From NCBI RefSeq assembly GCF_900188105.1, contig NZ_FZNP01000003.1:496001-560000 (forward strand): a stretch of 64,000 nucleotides of DNA, read 5' to 3'. The DNA comes from Actinomadura mexicana (GTDB lineage: Bacteria > Actinomycetota > Actinomycetes > Streptosporangiales > Streptosporangiaceae). Made by a program: the position numbers and the translations under genes. Within the stretch, counting starts at the first letter, position 1, and each line of letters starts with the position of its first letter. The notes below the pieces were generated by a model, which had not been told where the DNA came from, did no database searches, and saw only the letters and a program-made list of their open reading frames with translations. Positions 42,395 through 53,371 of this stretch are shown here, in pieces.

Positions 42395-43648
42395 GTGACG
42401 ATCATGCAACGTACGGTGACGGCGGTCCGGTGGCCGGGAGCCGCGGCGGTCGCGGCGGGTGTCCTGGCGGCCGCCATCCCGGGCGTCGCCCATGCGGCGC
42501 CCGCACCCGCGTCGGCGGAGTCTCGGGCGGAGCCCGCGGCGCGGGCACGGACCGCGGCGGCGCCCCTGGACCCGCGCGACTTCGATCTGCGGCGCGGCAC
42601 CGACCGGAGCGGGGCGATCGGGGCGCTCGGCGGCAGGCTCCGCAGGACGGGTGTCGCCGCGCTGCTCCGCTCGTCCGGCCACGCCAGGCTGGGCGGCGGC
42701 TGCGGCCGGGCGGCCGGTGTCCCCGCCGGCTCGCTCGTCTACTGCTTCGACAGGGCGGACAGCACCACCGGGAACTGGGTTCCGCAGGGCGTCACGTCCG
42801 TCTCGGACGCGGCGGCGGGCGAGAGATGGGCGGGCGGCGTCCGGCCGATCCTGGTGTCCTGGCACAACGGCGGCCGGGTCAGGCTCACGTTCGTCGACCC
42901 CGACCGGCGCACGTACCGGCACGTCCTGCTCGTCGCGCCGGTGATGCGGGGCGGGCGGCCCACCTACACCGACGTCGGCGTCCACGCGGGGGGCATCGCC
43001 TGGTACGGCGACAAGCTGTACGTCGCCGACACCCGGCACGGGCTGCGCGAGTTCGACATGCGGCAGATCTTCGACCTGGCCGCGAGCAGGGCGGGCTCGA
43101 CCGGCCACGCCGGCCGGATCGGGCTGTACGGCGGCACCTACTACGCCCACGGTTTCCGCTATGTGATGGCGCAGACGAGCAGCCGGCACTTCGCCCGCGG
43201 CCGGGTCGGGGGCAGGTGCAGGGGCTCGGGTCCGCTGCGCATGTCGTGGACGGCGATCGACCGCACCACCTGGCCGCACGTCCTCATCGCGGGCGAGTAC
43301 TGCCGCCCGGACTGGCCGCGGGGACGGGTGGTCTCCTGGCCGCTGGAGGCGCTGGCCGGAGGCGGGACCGCGAGCGCCGACGGGGGCGCGCGGCTCCCGG
43401 TGGACAGGGTCCAGGGCGCGGTCAGGACGCACGGGCGGTGGTGGTTCACCCAGGGCCGCGGCGGCAAGCGCGGCCGGCTCTTCTCGACCCGCCACACCGG
43501 CCGCGGCTGGGCCCCGGTGCGGCGCCGCACGATCTCCTACGGACCGGAGGACCTGTCCTGCCACCGGGGCCGCCACCGCGTCTTCACGCTCGCGGAGCAC
43601 CCGGGGCGGCGCGCCCTGTGGGCGTTCCGCGCGGCCTCGTGCTCCTGA
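42395..43648 (+). CDS. Secreted protein of unknown function
   Basis: About 417 residues from GTG 42395 (ATG 42404 equally possible). Signal peptide (WPGAAAVAAGVLAAAIPGVA then HAAPAPAS). The mature part starts PLDPRDFDLRRGTDRSGAIG and has repeated Trp/Tyr-Gly motifs (GGIAWYGDKLYVADTRHGLR, GTYYAHGFRYVMAQTSSRHF, RWWFTQGRGGKRGRLFSTRH), which suggests a beta-propeller. Four or more cysteines may form disulfides. No enzyme motif found. It converges with an MFS gene 12 bp away. Confidence 0.7.
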   Translation: MTIMQRTVTAVRWPGAAAVAAGVLAAAIPGVAHAAPAPASAESRAEPAARARTAAAPLDPRDFDLRRGTDRSGAIGALGGRLRRTGVAALLRSSGHARLGGGCGRAAGVPAGSLVYCFDRADSTTGNWVPQGVTSVSDAAAGERWAGGVRPILVSWHNGGRVRLTFVDPDRRTYRHVLLVAPVMRGGRPTYTDVGVHAGGIAWYGDKLYVADTRHGLREFDMRQIFDLAASRAGSTGHAGRIGLYGGTYYAHGFRYVMAQTSSRHFARGRVGGRCRGSGPLRMSWTAIDRTTWPHVLIAGEYCRPDWPRGRVVSWPLEALAGGGTASADGGARLPVDRVQGAVRTHGRWWFTQGRGGKRGRLFSTRHTGRGWAPVRRRTISYGPEDLSCHRGRHRVFTLAEHPGRRALWAFRAASCS

Positions 43649-43660
43649 CCGCCGGCTCCC

Positions 43661-44905
43661 TCACACGCTGATCGTGGACCCGGCCGGCTCGGCCTCCCCG
43701 GCGGGCCGCCGCCGGGGCCCGCCGGGCGCCCCCGTACCGCCCGTCACGGTGCCGGCCAGCACGGTGCCGACCAGCACGGTGTCGACCAGCACGGTGCCGA
43801 TCGCCGCGGCGCCCAGCGCCGCTCCGATCCAGGCCGTGGACGGGTAGCCCTTCCCCGCGTCGAGCGCGAGCCCGCCGAGCCACGGGCCCACCGTGATGCC
43901 GATGTTGAACGCGACGACGTTCCCGGCCGCGACCAGCGTCGACGCGCCGTCCACCATCCCGAACGCCCGCGAGTTGAGGGTCGGGTTCGTCCCGAATCCG
44001 ACGAACCCCAGGAGGAACACCAGGACCACCACGGGCAGGGGCGACCGCGCCGCCAGGGCGAGCAGGACGGACACGACGGTGAGTCCGGCGAAGCCCGCGT
44101 ACAGCGTGGGGACGCCCCACCGGTCGGCCGTCCGGCCGCCGAGCGTGATCCCGATGAGCGCGCCGACGCCGTAGAGGGCGAGCACGCCGGGGACCCACCC
44201 CTCCGCGATCCCCGTCGTCTCCGTCAGGAACGCGCCCAGGTAGCCGAAGACGGCGAGGAGCCCGCTCGTGGCCAGGGCCGTCGTCCCGTACAGCAGCCAC
44301 AGGCGGGGGACGGCCATCGCGCGCACCTCGTCCCGCACCCGGGGCGGCGCGGCGCCCGCACGCGCGGCGGGGATCGTCGCGACCACCCCCGCCATCGCGG
44401 CGGCCGACATCGCCGCGACCGCCCAGAACGCCGCCCGCCAGCCGAGATGCTGCCCGACCACCGTCCCGGCGGGCAGTCCGACGATCGCCGCGACCGTGAG
44501 GCCGCCCGCGACGACGCCCATCGCCTTCCCGCGCGCGTCGCGCGGCACGAGGTTCACGGCGGTCGCCGCCGCCACCGCCCAGAACCCCGCGTAGACGAAC
44601 GCGCCGACGATCCGCATCGCGAACAGCGTCCAGTACCCCGGCGTGAGCGCGCTGACCACGTGCGTCAGCGCGAAGACCGCGAGGAACGCCAGCATCGCCC
44701 GCCGGTGCGGCCAGCGCATCGTCAGGACGGCGAGCAGCGGCGCCCCGGCCAGCATCCCGATCGCGAACGCCGAGATCAGCCATCCGGCGGCCGGCACGGA
44801 CACGCCGAGGTCGTGCGCCATGCCGGGCAGCAGCCCCGCCAGCATCAGCTCGGACGTGCCCTGCGCGAAGATCGCCAGCCCCAGCACGTAGACGGCCAGT
44901 GGCAT
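43661..44905 (-). CDS. DHA1 family MFS efflux transporter
   Basis: 414 residues, 12 predicted helices, of the AraJ/Cmr drug-resistance type: GTSELMLAGLLPGMAHDLGV (helix 1 motif), ISAFAIGMLAGAPLLAVLTM, VAGGLTVAAIVGLPAGTVVG, GVGALIGITLGGRTADRWGV. The end of the last helix is extended by a 5-residue repeat (GTVLVDTVLVGTVLAGTVTG) encoded by a 15-bp minisatellite. AGGAGG lies seven bases before ATG 44905. It is downstream of a TetR gene, with an operator between them. Confidence 0.9.
   Translation of the reverse strand: MPLAVYVLGLAIFAQGTSELMLAGLLPGMAHDLGVSVPAAGWLISAFAIGMLAGAPLLAVLTMRWPHRRAMLAFLAVFALTHVVSALTPGYWTLFAMRIVGAFVYAGFWAVAAATAVNLVPRDARGKAMGVVAGGLTVAAIVGLPAGTVVGQHLGWRAAFWAVAAMSAAAMAGVVATIPAARAGAAPPRVRDEVRAMAVPRLWLLYGTTALATSGLLAVFGYLGAFLTETTGIAEGWVPGVLALYGVGALIGITLGGRTADRWGVPTLYAGFAGLTVVSVLLALAARSPLPVVVLVFLLGFVGFGTNPTLNSRAFGMVDGASTLVAAGNVVAFNIGITVGPWLGGLALDAGKGYPSTAWIGAALGAAAIGTVLVDTVLVGTVLAGTVTGGTGAPGGPRRRPAGEAEPAGSTISV
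43741..43800. repeat. 15-bp minisatellite inside the MFS gene
   Basis: Four tandem units: CCGTCACGGTGCCGG, CCAGCACGGTGCCGA, CCAGCACGGTGTCGA, CCAGCACGGTGCCGA. In frame, it lengthens the protein end by about 5 residues per copy and could vary between strains. Confidence 0.85.
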
Positions 44906-44945
44906 CGGTGTCCTCCTGTGGTGTGAGCGCCGTGGTGAGCGAGGA

Positions 44946-44968
44946 TTGTATTGGATAGATCAGTACAA
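44946..44968 (-). promoter_or_regulatory. TetR operator 1, upstream of the MFS gene
   Basis: TTGTATTG, seven bases, CAGTACAA (one mismatch in 8). The block 44949-44970 matches the site at 45602-45623 at 17 of 22 positions. Confidence 0.65.
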
Positions 44969-45008
44969 AATTCGGGCGGGAAAAAGGGCGGCTCACCGGC
45001 CGCCCGGG

Positions 45009-45584
45009 TCAGAGGGAGTGCATCGCGGTGTCCGCGATGGCCCTGAGGGTGTCGGGGCCGGCGCCGCCGCGCGCGGCCACCTGGATACCGCTGATCGTCG
45101 AGATCATGAAGTGCGCCAGCGCACCCGCGTCCTTGGCGGCGTCGATCTCGCCGTCGCGCATCCCGTCCTCGATCGCCGCCTTGAGGGCGGCGAACCGCCG
45201 CCGCCGGTCCCGTTCCAGCCGCTCGGCGATGTCGGGGTCGTGCGGACCGAGCTCCACCGTCGCGTTCACGACCAGGCATCCGGACGGGTCGTCCTCGTCC
45301 GGTTCGGCGGCCCAGTCCATGACCGCCCGGAGGCGCTCGCGGACCGTGCCCTCATCGCCCTGCAAGTGGTCGATGAGCCGGGTGGTCCGCACGTCCATGT
45401 ACCGCGTCAGCGCCTTGACGAACAGATCGCGCTTGCTGGCGAACGTGTTGTAGATGCTGCTGCGCCCGAGGCCGGTCGCCGCGCACAACTCCTGCGTCGA
45501 CGTCGCCTCGTAGCCGTCCGCCCAGAAGGCCCGCATGGCCGCCTCCACGGCCAGCGCCTCGTCGAACTTCCTCGGCCGTGCCAT
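45009..45584 (-). CDS. TetR family repressor of the adjacent MFS pump
   Basis: 191 residues. HTH: RKFDEALAVEAAMRAFWADG, TSTQELCAATGLGRSSIYNT, FASKRDLFVKALTRYMD; the ligand domain has DDPSGCLVVNATVELGPHDP, a Cys-containing motif frequent in the AcrR/YxaF subgroup with a TetR_C_16-like end. It is transcribed toward the MFS gene. Two similar operator-like sites flank the gene (44946-44968 and 45602-45623), which supports control of itself and the pump. Confidence 0.9.
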   Translation of the reverse strand: MARPRKFDEALAVEAAMRAFWADGYEATSTQELCAATGLGRSSIYNTFASKRDLFVKALTRYMDVRTTRLIDHLQGDEGTVRERLRAVMDWAAEPDEDDPSGCLVVNATVELGPHDPDIAERLERDRRRRFAALKAAIEDGMRDGEIDAAKDAGALAHFMISTISGIQVAARGGAGPDTLRAIADTAMHSL

Positions 45585-45601
45585 GGGATCACCGTAACAC
45601 G

Positions 45602-45623
45602 TTATGGACAGCTCGATCCAATA
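45602..45623 (-). promoter_or_regulatory. TetR operator 2, upstream of its own gene
   Basis: Minus strand TATTGGATCGAGCTGTCCAT then AA, 17 of 22 identical to operator 1. It sits 17 bp before the TetR start and touches the stop codon of the large gene at 45624. Confidence 0.6.
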
Positions 45624-48600
45624 TCATCCGGTCGGATTGCCGAGCCGGACGAGCCGCTGCCGCCCGGGATGCGCCAGCAGGGCGTCACCCGCCTCCAGGG
45701 GGCCCTGCAAGGTCGTGGGCACGTCCCAGAGATCCGCTTCCTGGCCGCCCACGCGGCCGGTCAGCAGGGCGGGTGCGCCGAGTCTCCGGAGCAACGCGAC
45801 CACGGGGTCGAGCGGCTCCCCGGCCGTGATCTGGTGGTGGGCGAGGACGAGGTGGACGCCGTGCTCGCGCATCGTCCGAAGGACGGGAACGGCCGCCGCG
45901 AGCGGATCGTCCCTGACCGGGCGCCGGCGGTGCGCCACGAGCACGTACACCTCGGGACCCGTGCCGCCGAGGGGAATCTCAGCGCTCCGTATGACCTCGT
46001 CCAGCAGCCCGCCGAACTCCTCCGGCGACGCCGTGTACCGTACGCCGGCCTGTCTCCGCGCCTCCGCGTCCGCCAGGTCATGCGGGCTCATGTAGGTGTC
46101 CAGGACGTAGACGAGGCGGTCCCGCTCGGTGCCGGTCGATGCGAGTTCCTCGGCCATCCTGTGCACCAGGGGAGACTTCTGGCTGTCGCTCGGTCCGCTG
46201 ATGAGCAGGTGGCGATCGGTGCCGAAGTCCAGGAGCACGGGCTCGCCCGTTTCCGGATCGCTTCCGAGCCGCACGCTCGGGCTCCGTGGGATGCTCGGGG
46301 AGCGCGGCGGCGCGGCCTTCGCGTTGAAGGCGTGGACCGATCTGAAACGGTCGGTGAATCCGGGAACGGTCGAGAGCAGCGCCCACTCGCTAGGCCTCCC
46401 ACAGAGGACGACCAAGGTGTTGTCCCGCGTGTTCCGCATCGCCACGACGAGCTTGTTGATTATCTCTCGATGAAGGTAATTGCTTGACGTGGCCTCCCCC
46501 GATATGTCGCGAATGAGGAGCACGCTGCCCCGGTTCGCTCTGAAGATCTCGGCGACTCGGCCGGTGGGGTCGAAGCCGTAGCGCGCGCCGGACGCATCGA
46601 TGTAGGGGGTCGGTGCGTTGCCGGCGGAGTCGCCGTAACGGACCGCGACACGGTTGGCGCTCCGGCGCGGGAGGACTCCGAGTTCGGCGAGCATCCGTGC
46701 GTACAGCTTCGCGGTCATGAGCATCTCCGGCCTGTACGGGGCGGGGAAGAGCAGATGACGGAGTCGTCGGGATCTCCCGGCACGTGCGGTCTCGGCATCG
46801 TCCCGGAGGATCTCTTGCAGGGCCGCCCGCACCATCGCGCCGTCAACGGGTTCGCCCGCCATGGTCCGTTGCTCGCTCGCGATCGCCTCATCCAGGCCAT
46901 CGAGGAGGCGGCGGTCGGCCCCGAGGCCGGCGCCGCCCGGAGCGGCGTCCGCCGAGGTGGGCGGGAAGTACTCGCGTGTTCGTCGGACGAAGTCGTCGAC
47001 GGCCTCCCGGGGAGGTTCCGGCGCCACCGTGAAACGTCGGGGGGAGCCGCCTCCGGCGAGGAGGTAGGCCGTTCGCTCGCCGTCCGGGAACTGGAGGCTC
47101 GCCTGCCCCAGGACGCGCTGGAGCTGGTCGGGCGGTAGACGGCTCGCCGCGATTCGCCAGCCGAGCAGGGGCAGGAGGCGGTCCCAGATCGTGGTGGTCT
47201 CGACGGTGGACGAGGTGAGCAGCAGTTGGACGCCGAGCGCCCTGCCTCGCTGTGCCAGGGAGAGGAGTGTCTCGCCCACCTCGCGCCTGCTGAGCGGGAA
47301 CGTGAGCGACAGATCGGCCACCACCAGCAGACGCGGCCGCGTCTCGGGCTGCGGGGTCGACAGGGCCGCGGGGCGTTCGCCCGGCTGGTAGTCGTCGAAG
47401 AAGTCCCACCAGACCCGGTCGACCGAATGAGGGTCTCGGCGGTACCGCTCGTACATCTCGTCGACCGTCCATTGGTCGGTGCCGGGATTCGCAGCCCGCG
47501 GCACGTTCTGGGACGGGCCCGCGGACCGTTCGTCGAGCTCGCCGGACAGGAGGTCGAAGAACCGCCGGAGTCTCTCCGGCGAGCCCAGCAGCTCTTCCTC
47601 CGAGTGGCGGACGTGCGGAAGGTCGATGGGCTCGCCGAGCGGATGCTCGCCCAGCCCCGCGAAGACGAACCGGAGGTCCGCCGGGGAGTATCCTGCGGCG
47701 AGGGCAAGGGTGATGGCGCGAACGACCTTTTGGCGGGCCTCCGGACTGCCGACGACCAGGCCGTGCGGAATGCCCGACGAGGCGTCCAGCGGATAGAGGC
47801 CGAGGAGATGGCCGCCCGGCCGGTAGCCGATCGTCGGACTGCGCGGCATGTCGGCGGGCAGCGCCCACGTCTCGCGCAGCATCCCGTCCGACCCGCCGCC
47901 GTTCAACCGCAGGACGTCGAACTCGGGCAGGACAGAGGGCTGGGCGGAGGACTCCTGCGCCGGAACGACGGGTTCCACGGGTCGTTGTGGCCAGGGGACC
48001 TGGCGCGCTCTCAGGCCGCGCTGCTGCATCAGCCTCACGATCGGGCGGACGGCGTCGAGTGAGATGCGTGCGGGCTCGAAGGCGGGACGGGCCTCCTGCG
48101 CGAAGATGTGGACGGACGCGAGATGATCGCCCATGCGGCTGGGAAAGCCGATGTTCCAGCCTGCGAAGCCGGAGAGTTCCGGCTGCGTGAGCGAGTCGTT
48201 CGGCGAGCAGAAGACGAATCTGAGCCCCTGGGCCGGTCCCGCTTCGCAGAGGGCGGCGAGAGGGTCCAGGAGGTTGGATCTCGCGTTCAGCAGGGGCCCG
48301 GCGTTGTCGATGACCACGACGAGGGCGGGCAGCGGGTCGAGCGGTCGGCCGCCCGCGATGGCCGCCTGGTACTCGTCCCAGGTGGTGACCCCTGCGGCCT
48401 GGAGGACGTTCTCCCGGTGCCGCCGCTCCGTCTCCAGGAAACCCGCGATCGTGCCCATCTTCCAGGAATTGACCGAGTCGGCGGAGATGGACCTGGCCAC
48501 GTGGGGGAGGCGATTCAGCCCGGCGAAGGATACGCCCCCGTCGAAGTCGACGAACGCGAAGTTGAGGATGGTCGGCGCGTGGTCGAGCGCGAGGCTGAGG

Positions 48601-50283
48601 ACGAGCGTCCGCAGCAGCGCGTCCCGGGACGCACGGGGACCGGTGATCAGGCCGTGCGGCAGGTCGGGGTGGCCGTGCAGGACGTCCACCGAGACGAGGT
48701 CGTCGCCGTCCACTCCGATCACCGCGGGGCGCGGGCCGCGGTCCCAGCCGTCGCCGACCAGTTCCTCGACCGGAGTGCCGAGAAGCTCCAGCAGGTCCGG
48801 GGCCGCAGGAGCCGGAGCGGGGGTCAGGTGGGAGCGGGCCTGCGGGGTGACAAGGGCGAAGTGGTCGGTGTCGGCGGTGAGGACGACCGGGCCGCCGTCC
48901 GCCGGCAGCAGGGCGCGGAACGTTTCGGCGGTCGTTCCGGCGCGGCGCTCGATCTCGGCGGAGACGGCTTCGAGGACGTGCCGGGTGTGCAGGGCCTCCG
49001 GGCGCGGGAGGGTGTCGAGGAGCGCCTCGCGGGCGCCGGGGACGAACTCGTAGCGCACGCCGCCGGCCGGGCGGAGCAGCCCGCTCAGCAGCACCTCAGC
49101 GAGCTGGCCCGGGCCCGAGCCGCCGAGGATCCGGTGCTGGATCAACCGCATCACCGGCAGGGACGGGACGGAGACGGCGACGTGGGCGGCCAGTTCGGCG
49201 GCGGCCGGTGAGGCGGTGGCGAGGAAGCGGCGGACGCGCTCGGCGACCGGCAGTTCCCGCTCGCGCCGCACCGGTGCCGCCCCGGACGGGCGCCCGGGCA
49301 GTATCGCGATGGCCGCTGGCTGCGGTTCGGAGCCGGAGACCAGCCGGGCCCACGCGCCGAACCAGCGCGGCGCGATCTCCAGGACGGGGACGGGCACGCC
49401 GGCCCCGGCTGCGCCGTCGTAGGGGGCGAAGCGCAGGTCGGTGTTCGGGGCGCCGGGGCGGGGGAGGACGGCGAGGCCGGGGGAGGCCGGCGCGGCGGTG
49501 CGGCGCCAGAGGCGTTCGGCCAGCGGCTGGACGATCGCGGTCGGCCCGGCCTGCGCCCAGCGGCGCACGGCCTGCACTGCGCGCCCGTTCCACCAGTGGG
49601 GGCCCGAGCAGTCGCTGAGGACGAGCACGGCCCGCCGCCCGGAGGCGTCCAGGAGCGTTCCCGGGTCCTGGGGCGGCGCCTCGGGTGCGGAGGCGACGCG
49701 GCCCTTCCCGTCGAGGTAGCCGAGGCGGACGTCCCGGAAGGCGCCCTGGCGGAGCAGCGTCTCCGCGAGCTCGCGGGCGAGGGGGCGCCACAACCGCATG
49801 GTGGGGCCGGTGTCGACGACCAGGCTGAGGCCGAGCCAGCGCTCGGGGGACGGGACGAGGACGGGCGTCCACAGGCGGGTGTCGGCGATGCGCGCGGCGG
49901 TGGCGTCCTCGTCCAGTTCGACGCGGTGCCGCGACGGGACGCGCCGCTTCAACGGGCGCAGCGCCCGCTGGACGCCGAGGGGGTCGGCCAGCATCGGCGC
50001 GGTCGGGACGAGCACCTCGGACGCGCGGCCCGCCGGCTCCGCTCCGGCGCCCGGCCGAGGGTGGAGCTCGGTCAGCGGCTCGGACGGGCGCGGCGCGGCG
50101 GGCTCCGGCGGTTCGGGCGGCGCAGGGGCGTCCACGGGCTCGTCCGCGACCGGAGGCGGGACCGGCGGAACGGCGAAGGGCCGCTCCGCGGGCGGGGAGA
50201 CGTGGCAGGCGAGCCACAGCATCTCGCTCAGTTCGCGGGCGTCCGGCGGCGGCCCGATGGCCGACAGGGCGTCCCGGAGCCGG

Positions 50284-50294
<11 letters not shown>
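45624..50294 (-). CDS. Giant vWA / FtsK(EccC)-like / CbbX(EccA)-like protein, SAV_2336-related
   Basis: 1556 residues, no membrane segment. Order: short helical N-terminus and Pro/Ala/Glu linker (1-120); vWA-like region (140-310, MIDAS position D161-TGPT, changed from DxSxS) and further SAV_2336-type sequence to about 490; FtsK-like unit 1 (500-745; P-loop replaced by TGPRASRD at 551, Walker B VVVIDN at 659); FtsK-like unit 2 (785-1090; P-loop replaced by GSPEARQK at 849) containing a Kgd/OdhA-N-like segment at 938-973; CbbX/EccA-like AAA+ unit (1125-1325; LLFPAPYRPE where GNPGTGKT belongs, LLIRDIS as Walker B); FtsK-like unit 3 (1335-1556; GPSDSQKS at 1367 keeps Lys-Ser, Walker B lost). Likely a scaffold or sensor rather than a motor (inference). 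Last gene of the protease/MoxR operon; its start overlaps the MoxR stop by 11 bp. Confidence 0.85.
47371..47480 (-). other. 2-oxoglutarate dehydrogenase N-terminal motif inside the giant protein
   Basis: Residues 938-973 read DQWTVDEMYERYRRDPHSVD then RVWWDFFDDYQPGE. This matches the N-terminal segment of actinobacterial Kgd/OdhA (E1 of 2-oxoglutarate dehydrogenase; typically NEWLVDE-x-YQQY-x-x-DP-x-SVDR-x-WWDFF-x-DY-x-PG) at about 20 of 32 positions. No other part of Kgd is present. It sits in the loop before the Walker B strand of FtsK-like unit 2 and is followed by a Pro/Thr linker. Confidence 0.8.
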
Positions 50295-51273
<979 letters not shown>

Positions 51274-52944
51274 CTATGCCTCCATCGCGAGCGGGGGGTC
51301 GGGCAGCCGGGACGGATCGTCCCACAGCAGCGTCAGGTCGCGCCCGCAGTGCGGCGCGTCCTTGGGGGCGACGAGCGCGGCCCTGCGCAGCGCGAGCGCC
51401 AGCTGCGGGAGGTCGCCCGGGTGCCGGTCGCCGACAGCCGCGGTCAGCTCGTCGAGGACGCGGTGCCCCCGGCAGTCCTCGTGCGACGGCGCGTCGCAGG
51501 GGGTGCGCGTCCACATCATGACGGGGACGCCGTTGTTGAGCGCGGCCGTCAGCCAGCTGCGCACCGGACGCGACCCGTAGACCAGGACGCAGAAGTCGAC
51601 GTTGGCCTCCAGCCAGTCCTGGAAGTCGCTGCCCTTGCGCGGGGCGTCGCACGCGATGGGGCGCGGGTCGCTGCGGCCGCGCTCGTTCAGCAGCCGCCAG
51701 CGGTGGTGGGCCTGGTCGCGGCGGATCGACTCGGGCCGCAGCCGCTCCACGTCCCGCACCACCACCGGGTACCTGCGCATGGGGATCTTGTTGCGCGGGT
51801 CGACGTACCACTGCTCGAACGGCTTGCCGAGCCAGCCCTCCGGCACCGCGAACTCGATCATCCACTCGCGGCCGAACAGGGCGGGCGCGAGCGCCGCCAC
51901 GCCCGCCTCGACCACCGGCCGCACCCGCCGGTCCGGGACGCGCTCGGTCGGCCGCCCCGGTCCCTCGGCGCCGTCGATCCAGGTGTGCACCGTCACGTCG
52001 AAGGCGTTGTCGAACGTGGCCCGCTCCAGCCGGACGATCACCGACGCGGGCCCCGGGGACGGGACGGCGGGCGCGGCGCCGGGCAGGTGCCGCGCGGACC
52101 ACGCGGCGAGCCGCCGCCGGGCGGAGCCCGGCAGGTGCGGCCCGAGCGCCGCCACGTACCGGACGAGCCGGTCCGGCTCCCAGCCCTCGGCCACGTAGCG
52201 CACCGAACCCCACGCCGACCGGAACCCGCCGAACGCCCGCCGGCCGGTGATCCGTTCGAGGTCGGCGGCGAGCGGGTCGGTGCAGCGGACGCCGTCCAGG
52301 AGTTCCCGCAGTTCGCGGCGGGCCTCGGGGGTGAGCCACCGGAGCGGCAGCAGGTCGTCCAGTTCTTCCCAGTACGTACGGATGTGCTCGATGGGCAGCA
52401 TCCAGCCGAGGTCGGCCCGGTCGCCGTGCCGCAGCTCGGCGTTCGTCACCATGCCGATGACCTCGCCGGTCGCCGGGTCGTACACGGCGGACCCGCTGTA
52501 GCCCTCCTCCAGCCAGTCGCCGGGCCCGGTCTTCAGCTCCCACCACTCGCGCCGCATCCCGCGGTGCGGGAACGTCGTCACGGACGCGTGCCGCTCGTTC
52601 CGGTCGTGACGCCGCGGGAACCCGTACACCCCGAACGTCCGTCCGCCGAGGCTCCCCTCGTGCAGGCCGCCCGGCGCGGCCAGCGTGGCGGGGGTCAGCG
52701 CGACGGGCTCGCGCAGTTCGAGGACGGCGACGTCGCCGCGGTCGCCCGCCCGCCGCCAGTCGCCGCGGCGCACCACCCTGGCGGGCAGGTCCTCCAGGAG
52801 GCCGGGGAATCCGACGCGTGCCTCCTCCAGGCCGTGGACGGTGTGAGCGCAGGTCAGCAGCCGCGTCGCGGTGACGAGGAACGCCGCGCCGAGCTTGCCG
52901 CCGGACGGTGGGCCGACCCAGGCGCGCCACTGCCAGTCGTCCAC
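51274..52944 (-). CDS. Trypsin-like serine protease with VMAP-like C-terminal domain
   Basis: 556 residues, no signal peptide. Protease domain 1-195 with catalytic triad His34 (LLTCAHTVHG), Asp71 (DRGDVAVLEL) and Ser150 (WLEEGYSGSAVYDP). A helical middle (200-290) resembles effector-associated adaptor regions. The C-terminal part (300-556: VIVRLERATFDNAFDVTVHT, EGWLGKPFEQWYVDPRNKIP, RRYPVVVRDVERLRPESIRR, FCVLVYGSRPVRSWLTAALN) has the layout of VMAP-C domains of vWA-MoxR-associated proteins. In published comparative work such cytoplasmic proteases are proposed effectors of NTP-dependent conflict systems. Separated by 7 bp from the upstream small gene; abuts MoxR. Confidence 0.85.
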   Translation of the reverse strand: MDDWQWRAWVGPPSGGKLGAAFLVTATRLLTCAHTVHGLEEARVGFPGLLEDLPARVVRRGDWRRAGDRGDVAVLELREPVALTPATLAAPGGLHEGSLGGRTFGVYGFPRRHDRNERHASVTTFPHRGMRREWWELKTGPGDWLEEGYSGSAVYDPATGEVIGMVTNAELRHGDRADLGWMLPIEHIRTYWEELDDLLPLRWLTPEARRELRELLDGVRCTDPLAADLERITGRRAFGGFRSAWGSVRYVAEGWEPDRLVRYVAALGPHLPGSARRRLAAWSARHLPGAAPAVPSPGPASVIVRLERATFDNAFDVTVHTWIDGAEGPGRPTERVPDRRVRPVVEAGVAALAPALFGREWMIEFAVPEGWLGKPFEQWYVDPRNKIPMRRYPVVVRDVERLRPESIRRDQAHHRWRLLNERGRSDPRPIACDAPRKGSDFQDWLEANVDFCVLVYGSRPVRSWLTAALNNGVPVMMWTRTPCDAPSHEDCRGHRVLDELTAAVGDRHPGDLPQLALALRRAALVAPKDAPHCGRDLTLLWDDPSRLPDPPLAMEA

Positions 52945-52951
52945 GATGCCG

Positions 52952-53287
52952 CTACGCCTCCTCCGCGGCGCGCGGCGGCTGCCCCCACGTCATCTTGACC
53001 TTCAGGTGGCCCTCGACGGTCGTCTTCGCGATGACGGCCCCGGCGGCCGCGTTCAGCTTGACGCCGAACTCCAGCTCGATCCCGTCGGGGTCCAGGTCGC
53101 CTCCGCGCAGCGACGCGAGCGCCGCCTGCGCCGCCTCCCGGACGTTCTGGAACGCGTCCTCCAGCTTGCCCGCCGCGTCGTGCACCAGATCGCCGGCGCG
53201 GGACACCGACTGGAACCCCGGCTCCCGGTCGTCGGTCTCCACGACGATGGTCCCGTGCTCGGTCCGCCAGCGCACCAGTTCGTTCAC
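52952..53287 (-). CDS. Trypco1-type (CU044_2847 family) small protein
   Basis: 111 residues from GTG 53287, with TAGATT six bases upstream and no Shine-Dalgarno (predicted leaderless first gene of the operon). Strand-rich start ELVRWRTEHGTIVVETDDRE, an amphipathic helix (LEDAFQNVREAAQAALASLR) and the conserved end GIELEFGVKLNAAAGAVIAK then GHLKVKMTWG. This is the pattern of the trypsin-co-occurring domain family found beside cytoplasmic trypsin-like proteases and other conflict effectors. Possibly a regulator or recognition partner of the protease. Confidence 0.85.
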   Translation of the reverse strand: MNELVRWRTEHGTIVVETDDREPGFQSVSRAGDLVHDAAGKLEDAFQNVREAAQAALASLRGGDLDPDGIELEFGVKLNAAAGAVIAKTTVEGHLKVKMTWGQPPRAAEEA

Positions 53288-53371
53288 CCGGCAAATCTAA
53301 CAAGATCATGCGTTGCGGGGTGCTTTGCTGGGGAGACCGCGCCGGGAGCGGCGCGGCCACAGGAGGACAGG

